In this document: positions 9,601 through 15,946 of the stretch, one piece after another
How the letters are laid out: each line of letters begins with the position of its first letter
How positions within the stretch are numbered: position 1 is the first letter of the stretch
NCBI GenBank assembly: GCA_002298545.1
Contig: DBKQ01000050.1
Coordinates: 1,553 to 45,019, forward strand
Source of the DNA: Prevotella sp. UBA746
GTDB lineage: Bacteria > Bacteroidota > Bacteroidia > Bacteroidales > Bacteroidaceae
Length of the DNA stretch: 43,467 bases
Direction: 5' to 3'
Program-made: the position numbers and the translations under genes
Notes under the pieces: generated by a model
The model's database searches: none
What the model saw: the letters and a program-made list of their open reading frames with translations, nothing else
What the model was told of the DNA's origin: nothing

Positions 9601-9935
9601 ACACGGTTCTGCACATTGACCTGACACATGTCCGGGTCCATACCCTGCTTGAAGAACACGGTGATAGAAGCCGAACCGTCGTTGGTTGCCGAAGAGGTCA
9701 TGTATGTCATTCCCTCCACACCGTTGATTTGCTCCTCCAGCGGAGCAAGCACGGAGTTAAGCACTGTCTCGGAGTTAGCACCCGTATATGATGCACGCAC
9801 CATGATGGTAGGCGGCGCCATGTTAGGATACTGCTCGATAGGCAGCGAGATAAGTCCGATGACACCGAGGATTACTATCAAGATAGAAATCACGGTTGAG
9901 AGCACCGGGCGCTTGATAAATGTATCTAATCTCAT
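6681..9935 (-). CDS. RND efflux pump, AcrB/HAE1 family inner-membrane transporter
   Basis: The 1084-residue length is right for the hydrophobe/amphiphile efflux class. The N-terminus (FIKRPVLSTVISILIVILG, QYPNMAPP) is characteristic. The proton-relay pair DD lies at about 406-407 in AIVVDDAIVVVEAV, matching Asp407/Asp408 of E. coli AcrB. Two large periplasmic loops and twelve membrane segments are implied by the hydrophobic pattern. It uses the proton gradient to drive drugs or amphiphiles through the neighbouring channel. The tail (KQYTNPYVAGALQEQ...) is a longer charged extension of a type common in Bacteroidales pumps. Confidence 0.95.
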   Translation of the reverse strand: MRLDTFIKRPVLSTVISILIVILGVIGLISLPIEQYPNMAPPTIMVRASYTGANSETVLNSVLAPLEEQINGVEGMTYMTSSATNDGSASITVFFKQGMDPDMCQVNVQNRVSQASALLPAEVTKAGVTVTKRQSSTVILFGLTADDDRYDDEFLANYANINVIPAIKRVNGVGECQSFSQKDYTMRLWIDPVKMKSYGLIPTDLTGVLSQQNIEAAPGSVGEQSDNQYQYTFRYKGRLKTPEEFGDMIIKSTQDGQTIRVRDVARVEMGALSYTVESKNNGKPSVTMMVTQTAGSNATDIATNIKKLLKEQEASMPPGLHFDVMQDVTEFLFASIEDLVKTLIEAFILVFIVVYIFLQDTRSTLIPLIAVPVSLIGTFFFLYVFGFSLNLLTLAALVLAIAIVVDDAIVVVEAVHAKLDLGYKSATTASIDAMNEISGAIISITLVMASVFIPVSFMGGTSGAFYREFGVTMAIAIIISALNALTLSPALCAMLLKPKNEDGSERKMSMIDRFHASFNAAYGKVQAKYTKGVRRLVERPVIAISAVIVGIAAMAVLMSTTKTGLVPDEDTGTVFCTVSTPPGTSMKKTNEVMDQVDRMLATNPAIQSRMRVTGYNFIAGQGSNQGTFIIKLKSFEERQKMEGPLKYIGVHNLGSTMVLGMIYKQTAAIKGAQILAFQPPMVQGFSATNGMTFSMQDRTGGDVNKFYEITQKYIAELNKRPEISNAMTSYDTKYPQYKIDVDVAKCKQSGIDPSTVLTTMQGYYGGMYASNFNSYGKLYRVYIQSEPKDRADLKSLDNIYVRTSAGEMAPIKEYVNLSRVYGPQEIDRFNLFTSINVNASAAEGYSTGDAINAMAEVAKTALPTGYTYEFSGLTRTEQESSNSTAIIFVLCLTFVYLILSAQYESYILPLSVILSIPFGLAGAFLFTNMFGKNNDIYMQIALIMLMGLLAKNAILIVQFALERRRTGMAISWSAVLGASARLRPILMTSLAMIIGLLPLLMPWGVGYNGNMTLGAAAVGGMLIGMLCQIMVVPALFYIFQTLQEKVKPIEFEGDNANVDSEVKQYTNPYVAGALQEQIDKSSKK

Positions 9936-9949
9936 TTGTTTTCTTTTTT

Positions 9950-10090
9950 GATTAGGGATTAGGGGTGATGGATTAGGGATTATTTGACTTTTTAAAAGAA
10001 AAGGCTATCAAGTTAAAAGAAAAGGCTATCAAGCTCTATTCTCTATTCTCTATTCTCTATTCTATAGTCTCTATTCTCTAATTCTTCCTC
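9950..10090. repeat. Stacked simple repeats between adaptor and pump genes
   Basis: The 169-nt gap holds GGATTAGGGATTA-type copies (about 9953-9992), then two perfect copies of a 21-nt unit starting TTAAAAGAAAAGG (9992-10012 and 10013-10033), then a TCTATTC array of 7-nt period (about 10035-10078). No promoter box was seen, so the operon is probably read through. Confidence 0.8.
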
Positions 10091-10104
10091 TCTCTCCCAA
10101 AATA

Positions 10105-11310
10105 TTATTTTCCGAAATCCTTCTTCAACTTGCTCAGGTCGCCCTGGTCAGCTCCCATAGCCTCAGTCTTCTTCAGTTTCTCCTGATACTGAGCCTCTGT
10201 GATAGGAGTAATCTTCTGTCCGTCGGTAAGAGCCGAAATACCGTTCATTACAACACGGTCGCCTATCTTCAGACCGCTTTCGATGATATAGTTCTTGCCG
10301 TCGTTGTTGGCATTCACTGTAACTGGAGTGTACTTAACCTTGTTGTCGGAACCTACAACATATACGAAGTACTTGTCCTGTACCTGTGAAACGGCATCCT
10401 GTGGGATGATGATTGCCGATGAAGCGTGGTGAGGAACAACGATGCTTCCAGATGCTCCACTCTTCAGCAGATGCTCAGGGTTAGGGAAGTCGGCACGCAT
10501 AGAAACGCTACCCGTTGTAGGGTCGATCACGCCGCTAACTGTTGCAACGCGTCCTTCATGAGAGTATATCGAACCGTCGGCGAGCTGCAATTTAACAGCC
10601 GGATAGTCCTTGATAGCTGCATGTATACCGCCAACACCCTTTGTCATGTCAAGCAGGTCCTTTTCTGTCATAGAGAAGTAGACCTGCATAGAACCGATGT
10701 TTGAAACGGTAGTCAATGGCTGCTGACTTGATGCGCTAACGAGTGCACCCACACGATATGGCAGGTCGCCGATAACGCCGTCGGCAGGACTTGTTACATA
10801 GCAGAAGTCGAGATTCTGCTTTGCTGATGTATAGTTAGCTTCAGCCTGTGCCACAGCGGCGTATGCAGCCTCGAGGGCATTTTTAGCCGACTGAAGTTCG
10901 TAAGAACCGATTACGTTGTTCTTGAACAGTTTCTCGTTGTTTGTGTAAGTCAGCTTTGCAGTATTGAGCTGAGCCTTTGCCGAGTTAACGGCAGCACGCG
11001 CCTGACGAACGGCAGCGGCATACGTAACGTTGTCGATAACAAAGAGCAGCTGTCCTTTCTTGACAGTCTGACCTTCCTGTACACAAAGTTTTGTTATGAA
11101 TCCTGAAACTTTCGGACGAATCTCTACGTCCTGAACACCCTTGATAGTAGCAGGGTAAGTAGTCTGGAGCTCAGTGCTCTGACCGCCGATTGTTCTAACC
11201 GCATATTCGTCGTCGCCGAAATTCGGTTTACCACTCTGCTTGCTTCCGCATGATGTTACCAACACTGCAGCAGCAAAAAGCAGAATCAATAAGTTGCTTT
11301 TTTTCTTCAT
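10105..11310 (-). CDS. RND efflux periplasmic adaptor (AcrA/MexA, membrane fusion protein)
   Basis: The 401-residue lipoprotein (signal ending VLVTSC) shows the adaptor layout. There is a barrel-sandwich/lipoyl half-motif near residues 60-90 (VEIRPKVSGFI, VKKGQLLFVIDN), an alpha-hairpin rich in Ala/Gln (residues about 95-165), the second lipoyl half (VTSPADGVIGDLP), then a beta-barrel domain. It links the inner-membrane pump to the outer-membrane channel. It is the first gene of the three-gene efflux operon and is preceded by a TAATTTTG promoter box about 145 nt upstream. Confidence 0.93.
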   Translation of the reverse strand: MKKKSNLLILLFAAAVLVTSCGSKQSGKPNFGDDEYAVRTIGGQSTELQTTYPATIKGVQDVEIRPKVSGFITKLCVQEGQTVKKGQLLFVIDNVTYAAAVRQARAAVNSAKAQLNTAKLTYTNNEKLFKNNVIGSYELQSAKNALEAAYAAVAQAEANYTSAKQNLDFCYVTSPADGVIGDLPYRVGALVSASSQQPLTTVSNIGSMQVYFSMTEKDLLDMTKGVGGIHAAIKDYPAVKLQLADGSIYSHEGRVATVSGVIDPTTGSVSMRADFPNPEHLLKSGASGSIVVPHHASSAIIIPQDAVSQVQDKYFVYVVGSDNKVKYTPVTVNANNDGKNYIIESGLKIGDRVVMNGISALTDGQKITPITEAQYQEKLKKTEAMGADQGDLSKLKKDFGK

Positions 11311-11454
11311 ACCTATTTAATATAATTAATGATGTCTTAATATGTAATACCTAATATTATTTAAGCAAAATGCTCATATATGTGTCATGATATAAAACGA
11401 GAATTCTAATTGCGTATATACAAAACTCAAATCCTGTTTTCAGTTTTCACGGTG

Positions 11455-11462
11455 CAAAATTA
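11455..11462 (-). promoter_or_regulatory. -7 promoter box TAATTTTG for the efflux operon
   Basis: CAAAATTA on the plus strand is TAATTTTG on the minus strand. It lies in the 270-nt gap between the MscS-type gene and the adaptor gene and would give a leader of about 140 nt. No repressor gene is adjacent. Confidence 0.45.
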
Positions 11463-11580
11463 GCCAATATTATTGATACTTATACGTCTATGTTAGCTTT
11501 ATTGTTTTGTTTTAACTAAATTTCAGCATATAAAACGGAGCATACCGCCACAACGAAAAGATAATGAGAAGTTTGGAACA

Positions 11581-12516
11581 TTATTCCTTTTTTACGATTT
11601 GGTTAAAGTACGGATAAGGTATTTCGATATTCTCCACGTCGAACCGCTCCTTGATACTTTTCAGCAAGTCGTATTTCATTATTGTTGCCTTGACTGCAGT
11701 TTCTGCCCAAGCCCAAGCCCGCAGGGTGATAGCCGAGTCGCCGAGTTCCACTACGCGTATTGCCACCTCCGGTTCGTTCTTCTCCTTTTCCTCCTTCGTG
11801 CGGTGGTCGATGAGCATAGGGTGGAGCATGATGACGCTCCGCATCACTTGTATAGCCCGGTCGAGATTAGTGTCGTAGGATACTCCGATGTCGATAAAGG
11901 CGCATGTCGACGAGTCGCCATACGACGAGTTTATTATCGTTGCCGAGTTTATCTTGCTGTTTGGTATGAGAATCATCCTGTTTTCGATATTCTTTATAAT
12001 GGTGTGGCGCAGTGTTATCTCGATAACCGTTCCCACCACGTCGCTGTCGACCTTTATGAAGTCGCCGACCTTAAACGGACGTGTGAAGATGATAAACAGT
12101 CCGCCTACGATATTCGAGAGTGCCTCCTGTGATGCCAAACCCACAGCCATGGCAAGAATACCGGCACTGGCAAGGATAGAGTTGCTTATTTTCTCCATTC
12201 CCGGTATCAGCGAGAGGAACGTGGCGCATCCGATGATATAAATTGCCGTTACCACGATTTGCTTGAGGAACATAACTTTCGTTACGTCCATGCCTTTCTC
12301 CGCCTGTTTGCGCATAGTATGTCGGAAGATATACTTTGCCAGTGCGGTTAGAATCCTCACCACGAGGTATATAACGACCAGTTTTATGCCGAAGATTATG
12401 GCGTCTTCGAGCTTTATGTTCAGGTGTGCCTCGTTGAGCAAATGTTTCAGTGAATGTTCCGGCACCCGTTCAAGTTCCTTTATCGACTGTGTTGCCGCAA
12501 GAAAGAGTTTTAGCAT
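11581..12516 (-). CDS. Small-conductance mechanosensitive channel, MscS family
   Basis: The 311-residue inner-membrane protein has about three or four hydrophobic segments, a Gly/Ala-rich pore helix (SNSILASAGILAMAVGLASQ), and the MscS beta domain (FKVGDFIKVDSDVVGTVIEI, RMILIPNSKINSATIINSS). Such channels open on membrane tension and protect the cell from osmotic downshift. The gene starts 38 nt after the end of the radical SAM gene on the same strand, so the two are probably co-transcribed from the box at 13362. There is no obvious functional link between them. Confidence 0.9.
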   Translation of the reverse strand: MLKLFLAATQSIKELERVPEHSLKHLLNEAHLNIKLEDAIIFGIKLVVIYLVVRILTALAKYIFRHTMRKQAEKGMDVTKVMFLKQIVVTAIYIIGCATFLSLIPGMEKISNSILASAGILAMAVGLASQEALSNIVGGLFIIFTRPFKVGDFIKVDSDVVGTVIEITLRHTIIKNIENRMILIPNSKINSATIINSSYGDSSTCAFIDIGVSYDTNLDRAIQVMRSVIMLHPMLIDHRTKEEKEKNEPEVAIRVVELGDSAITLRAWAWAETAVKATIMKYDLLKSIKERFDVENIEIPYPYFNQIVKKE

Positions 12517-12553
12517 ATATTATTGTTTGTTGTATAAGACAGGAAATGCCAAT

Positions 12554-13333
12554 TTAATATGAAGCCGTGCATGGAATGCCCAAGGCGATGACGCGGTCGC
12601 GGATAGCGTCGAGTTCCTCATGCGAAGCCTTTTTCAGATCGTGGTCGGGAGTTTCGCGGTCGATGGTGTATACCATCACTTCCATAGGCTGAATGCGTTT
12701 TACGGCATCGAGCCATGGCTTGATGTATTTCTCCTTCACGTTGTCCACGTCTTCGCCGTTCATCAGTCCCTTCATAAACATGGTCTGTATGATAACGTGT
12801 CCGTGGAAGCTCTTCAGACTCTCGGTGATATCCTCAACATTGTAGCTCGGTTGTTGTGGGCGGTCCACCTTATTAATATAGTCGGTGTCCACGGTGTCGA
12901 GTTTCAGGATATTGTTGTCAACCTTCATCAGCGCCTCGCATACCTGTTTGCGGTGCAGCATGGTAGAGTTGCTCAAAACCGAAACCTTTGCTTCGGGGCA
13001 GTATTTGTTTCTCAGCCGTATCGTGTCGTCGATAATCTCAGCAAAATGCGGGTGAGCAGTCGGTTCTCCGTTTCCGGCAAACGTCAGCACGTCAGGTTTC
13101 GGTCCGTTCAGCGCCATCTCCTTCAGCTTGCTCTCGAGAGCCTCGGCAACCTCCTCTCTTGTAGGTCGCGGTAGGGTAGGGCGGCGGTCGGCATTAAATC
13201 CGCATTCGCAGTAAATGCAGTCGAAGGTACATACCTTGCCGTCGGCTGGTTGCAGGTTAATTCCCAAGGAAATGCCGAGTCTCCGGCTATGAATAGGTCC
13301 GAATATCGGTGAAGGATAAATAACAGTGCTCAT
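12554..13333 (-). CDS. Radical SAM protein (COG0731-like)
   Basis: The 259-residue protein has the radical SAM iron-sulfur motif CTFDCIYC at residues 35-42 (CX3CX2C) and the glycine-rich GNGEPTAHPHF motif that helps bind S-adenosylmethionine. The opening (FGPIHSRRLGISLGINL) is typical of the COG0731 group, whose reactions are mostly unassigned. It probably modifies a nucleic acid or protein, but the substrate is not evident. A TAATTTTG box lies 29-36 nt upstream of the start. It is most likely the first gene of a two-gene transcript with the MscS channel. Confidence 0.85.
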   Translation of the reverse strand: MSTVIYPSPIFGPIHSRRLGISLGINLQPADGKVCTFDCIYCECGFNADRRPTLPRPTREEVAEALESKLKEMALNGPKPDVLTFAGNGEPTAHPHFAEIIDDTIRLRNKYCPEAKVSVLSNSTMLHRKQVCEALMKVDNNILKLDTVDTDYINKVDRPQQPSYNVEDITESLKSFHGHVIIQTMFMKGLMNGEDVDNVKEKYIKPWLDAVKRIQPMEVMVYTIDRETPDHDLKKASHEELDAIRDRVIALGIPCTASY

Positions 13334-13361
13334 AATTCTATTGCTTTAAAATATCAGACTG

Positions 13362-13369
13362 CAAAATTA
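13362..13369 (-). promoter_or_regulatory. -7 promoter box TAATTTTG for the radical SAM gene
   Basis: CAAAATTA on the plus strand reads TAATTTTG leftward. It is 29 nt from the start codon at 13333, a typical leader length. Confidence 0.5.
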
Positions 13370-13483
13370 CACACTATTTTTAATAATCGGTAATCCGAGG
13401 TGTTAATATCTTCAAGTTTTTCCTGTTTGGATGGATTGTGCAAGCATATAGTATATGAATTTTGTTTCTATCAAACGCCGTTG

Positions 13484-13535
13484 GTATTTGGTAGCTGCAC
13501 AAAAGGTGCAGGATAACTGCCCCAAAAGTGCCACT
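13484..13535 (+). repeat. 52-nt dispersed repeat, copy 1 (TGCAC-loop-GTGCA)
   Basis: This 52-nt segment opens GTATTTGGTA and closes CAAAAGTGCCACT. It aligns without gaps to 27837-27888 with about 10 differences. The 5-bp stem TGCAC/GTGCA is kept although the loop differs (AAAAG here, CAAAA in copy 2). It lies in a gene-free stretch. Function unknown. Confidence 0.7.
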
Positions 13536-13627
13536 GCTAAATCATCATTCTATTGTATTGCATCTAAAAGCCAGGGAATCGAATAAACGGCATCTCTTCA
13601 GACAAGGGGGAGGAGGGAAAAAGAAAA

Positions 13628-13684
13628 AGGGGTGTCCTTAATATTCCGAAGTTATCCCAATAGTTATAACTGACGGACACCCCT
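13628..13684 (-). terminator. Strong intrinsic terminator, leftward
   Basis: AGGGGTGTCC (13628-13637) and GGACACCCCT (13675-13684) form a perfect 10-bp stem with an inner GTTAT/ATAAC pairing. On the minus strand the stem is followed by TTTTCTTTTTCC. No leftward gene ends nearer than 14014. Confidence 0.7.
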
Positions 13685-13815
13685 AAGCGGCAACGTCTTA
13701 CCGTTTTTCAGTAACTACAAACAATCTATTACCACTTTATCTTTATGAAGATAAACGTGATACACACTTGTTGTGATGCCTCACGGCATGTATTCAATAA
13801 TAGATTGAATGTGTG

Positions 13816-13899
13816 TATCTTTATATAACATAAGCACTATCTCGGCAATAAATCCAGATAAGTTCGGATTCTATTGCTGTCGATTTGCATTATCCTTGC
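13816..13899 (-). repeat. 84-nt dispersed element, copy B
   Basis: The minus-strand sequence from 13899 to 13816 aligns without gaps to 30445-30528, with about 12 differences. Shared landmarks are ATAATGCAAATCGA, a GCAATA...TATTGC stem with AATCC/GGATT inside, and GCCGAGAT. It overlaps the candidate RNA at 13620-13910. Confidence 0.75.
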
Positions 13900-14013
13900 T
13901 GCGAAGATACGCATATTTTTTGAATATGAATAAAAAACTAAGGATATGAATGCATAGATTTGTTATTTATTAACCCTTTGATTAAAAATTCCTTAGAAGT
14001 ATATTTTATACAA

Positions 14014-14715
14014 CTATCTGTTCTTTTTCGGTGGCTTCCGGCGTTTGTAACATTTGGAATAATCGCATAAGCCACAGGTATATTCCAGCTTCTTCACGTT
14101 CTTACCCAACCCTATCAGTCCGCTGACGCTCTTTATCGGAATCATCAGCGACGAGTCGGTAAGCTTCACGCCACACGGTTCGTCTACACCAAACTCACGG
14201 AACAGCATCTGTTGTTGTGACACATGCCAGCCGCAATATCCGGGACTGAACCTGTTGGTGTGGCGCCACCCCCTGCTATTGATATATATCTGCAGCCAAC
14301 GCTCCATTACGTCTGCCGTTTTCTCGGCAATGACACTACCGAGGGAATCGGCAATGAACACTCTTACCATATCGCCCTTCTGTTCGAGACTGCGCTGATA
14401 GTGCTCAAAATCAATCCCACTCGTTGCCACGAAAAAGGCAAAAGCCTCGGAACCTCGAAGCTGGGCAGTTATTATTCTGCCTATATCATACGTCTTGTCG
14501 CCTACCGCGAGCTGCCTCTCGTCTGTATTCAGCTTTGCACTCTCCGACAACACGAAGCAGAAACGCGGACGCAGGAATGTTCTTACTTCACGCTTTACGC
14601 CCTCCAGCTCCTGCATCAAGTCATCGCCCGGCGTATTGTCGCCATACCCCATCTGCACAAACAGTTCCTTGTCTGTGATGTCAAGATCATCGTATGTAAG
14701 TTGTTTTTCAAACAT
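14014..14715 (-). CDS. Standalone B12-dependent methionine synthase activation-domain protein
   Basis: The 233-residue protein contains the hallmark of the MetH reactivation domain, SPGYCGWHVSQQQ (like the APGYPAC region of E. coli MetH), preceded by SLGSVIAEKTADVMERW. In MetH this domain uses S-adenosylmethionine and reduced flavodoxin to remethylate cobalamin that has been oxidised. A separate version implies service to a corrinoid methyltransferase that lacks the domain, and the large fusion at 20462-23560 is such a protein. The C-terminus is Cys-rich and basic (YTCGLCDYSKCYKRRK). I start at MFEKQLTY (14715); a longer start at 14733 would overlap a TAAATTTG promoter box. The gene is divergent from the AraC regulator. 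Confidence 0.85.
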   Translation of the reverse strand: MFEKQLTYDDLDITDKELFVQMGYGDNTPGDDLMQELEGVKREVRTFLRPRFCFVLSESAKLNTDERQLAVGDKTYDIGRIITAQLRGSEAFAFFVATSGIDFEHYQRSLEQKGDMVRVFIADSLGSVIAEKTADVMERWLQIYINSRGWRHTNRFSPGYCGWHVSQQQMLFREFGVDEPCGVKLTDSSLMIPIKSVSGLIGLGKNVKKLEYTCGLCDYSKCYKRRKPPKKNR

Positions 14716-14721
14716 AATATG

Positions 14722-14729
14722 CAAATTTA
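14722..14729 (-). promoter_or_regulatory. -7 promoter box TAAATTTG close to a start codon
   Basis: CAAATTTA on the plus strand is TAAATTTG leftward, only 6 nt upstream of the ATG at 14715. A transcript starting there would be leaderless or nearly so. The box may be a coincidence in an AT-rich region. Confidence 0.3.
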
Positions 14730-14858
14730 TCATTTTTTCCTTTCATACAGGCAAAGTTCGTGTATTTCAAGCCACTATTGTTACATTAAAAAACATTAAA
14801 TAGACTTTTTGAACACTTTTATTTCTGAAAAAAGAAGTATGGATAAGGACAATATAAC

Positions 14859-14866
14859 TACCTTTG
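14859..14866 (+). promoter_or_regulatory. -7 promoter box TACCTTTG for the AraC regulator
   Basis: This is a perfect match to TAnnTTTG, with about 50 nt to the AraC start at 14924. It lies in the 208-nt divergent region shared with the reactivation gene. Confidence 0.55.
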
Positions 14867-14923
14867 CAAAGGTTAAGCAGAATACGAACTTAAAAATTAC
14901 CTAACAATAGAATATCTACCTCT

Positions 14924-15829
14924 ATGGCACAAAAGGAAATCAACGTAAATATCGACTACCTTATAAAGAACGGTCTTGTGAATTATTCCGACGGCGACAT
15001 CGTTATTATGAACAGCAATGAGCACCCTCGTCTGGAAAATACAGTAAAGCTGGAAATGGTAACCATTGTTTATATCGAAGAGGGAATGATGCAGGCTGAC
15101 CTCAACGGAAAGACGGTCAAGGCGGGGAAAGACGACCTCGTGGTGTGTCCGCCAAATACGTTCGTAAACAAGAGTCTTACTTCTGCCGACTTTTCCTCAA
15201 AGGTCATCGGACTCTCGTATAAGGCGATGCAGAGAAGTTTGCTGATGAGCAAGGATATATGGGGCATTATGGCCTTCGTATCGCGCAACCCCGTCATTCA
15301 TCTCGAAAAGAGAACAAGCGAGATGTTCGACAAATATTACTCTCTCCTGTCATACAAAATTGAAAACCCACACGGTTTCTACCACAAGGAAATAATGCAG
15401 TCGATGTTTCATTGCATCTTCTACGAGCTCTCGGCTATCATTGCTCCGAAACTCGGCAACATGCAGGAAAAGACTCAATTCAGCCAAGGGGAGATCCTTT
15501 TCAAGAAATTCATCGAACTGCTCACTACATACGAATCGAACGACCGTTCTGTTAAGGCGTATGCCGAGCGCTTGTGTGTTACGCCTAAATATCTGTCTAC
15601 GGTTTGTAAGACTGTCAGCGGAAAAACTGCTCTCGAGTGGATTCACGATTTCCTTGCCGAAGCTATCACCCAGAAACTTAAATATACCGACTTCTCGATA
15701 AAGGAAATTGCCGACGAACTGGGGTTCCCGAATATATCTTTCTTCGGGAAATTCGTAAAAGCCAGATTCGGTGTCTCGCCTAAGGAATACAGGGTAAGAT
15801 TGCACAATTCTACAAACGAAAATATATAA
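14924..15829 (+). CDS. AraC-family transcriptional regulator
   Basis: The 301-residue protein has a cupin-like N-terminal sensing half (VKAGKDDLVVCPPNTFVNKS) and a C-terminal pair of helix-turn-helix units (about residues 195-290; LCVTPKYLSTVCKTVSGKTALEWI, then ELGFPNISFFGKFVKARFGVSPKEYR). AraC proteins usually bind a small ligand and activate adjacent catabolic genes. It stands directly upstream of the beta-helix/GH31/methyltransferase operon, with 117 nt between them, and divergent from the reactivation gene. This makes it the likely local regulator of the whole region. The ligand is unknown and could be a released sugar or methylated compound. Confidence 0.92.
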   Translation: MAQKEINVNIDYLIKNGLVNYSDGDIVIMNSNEHPRLENTVKLEMVTIVYIEEGMMQADLNGKTVKAGKDDLVVCPPNTFVNKSLTSADFSSKVIGLSYKAMQRSLLMSKDIWGIMAFVSRNPVIHLEKRTSEMFDKYYSLLSYKIENPHGFYHKEIMQSMFHCIFYELSAIIAPKLGNMQEKTQFSQGEILFKKFIELLTTYESNDRSVKAYAERLCVTPKYLSTVCKTVSGKTALEWIHDFLAEAITQKLKYTDFSIKEIADELGFPNISFFGKFVKARFGVSPKEYRVRLHNSTNENI

Positions 15830-15946
15830 ATTCCCGTTTCCACGCTTGTTGCGTCTGCAGATACTATGTAATGGATAGTTACATATCTATAAGGTAAAGC
15901 GTCATATATAAAAGGTGTAAAATTTTTCAAACCTGAAATTTAACTT

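Larger units (their letters stand above)
13620..13910 (-). ncRNA. Candidate structured RNA with its own terminator
   Basis: On the minus strand this gap contains a promoter-like TATCTTCG (one mismatch to TAnnTTTG, plus-strand 13902-13909), then the 84-nt dispersed element, then several perfect stems: GATACACAC/GTGTGTATC (13759-13767 with 13811-13819) enclosing ATTCAAT/ATTGAAT and ATGCC/GGCAT hairpins, and TTTATCTT/AAGATAAA (13736-13755). CAATCTATT (13722-13730) could also pair with AATAGATTG (13799-13807), an alternative to the ATTCAAT hairpin. It ends in a strong terminator. It may be an independent RNA or the 3' untranslated region of the gene at 14014. I recognise no known RNA family. Confidence 0.45.
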
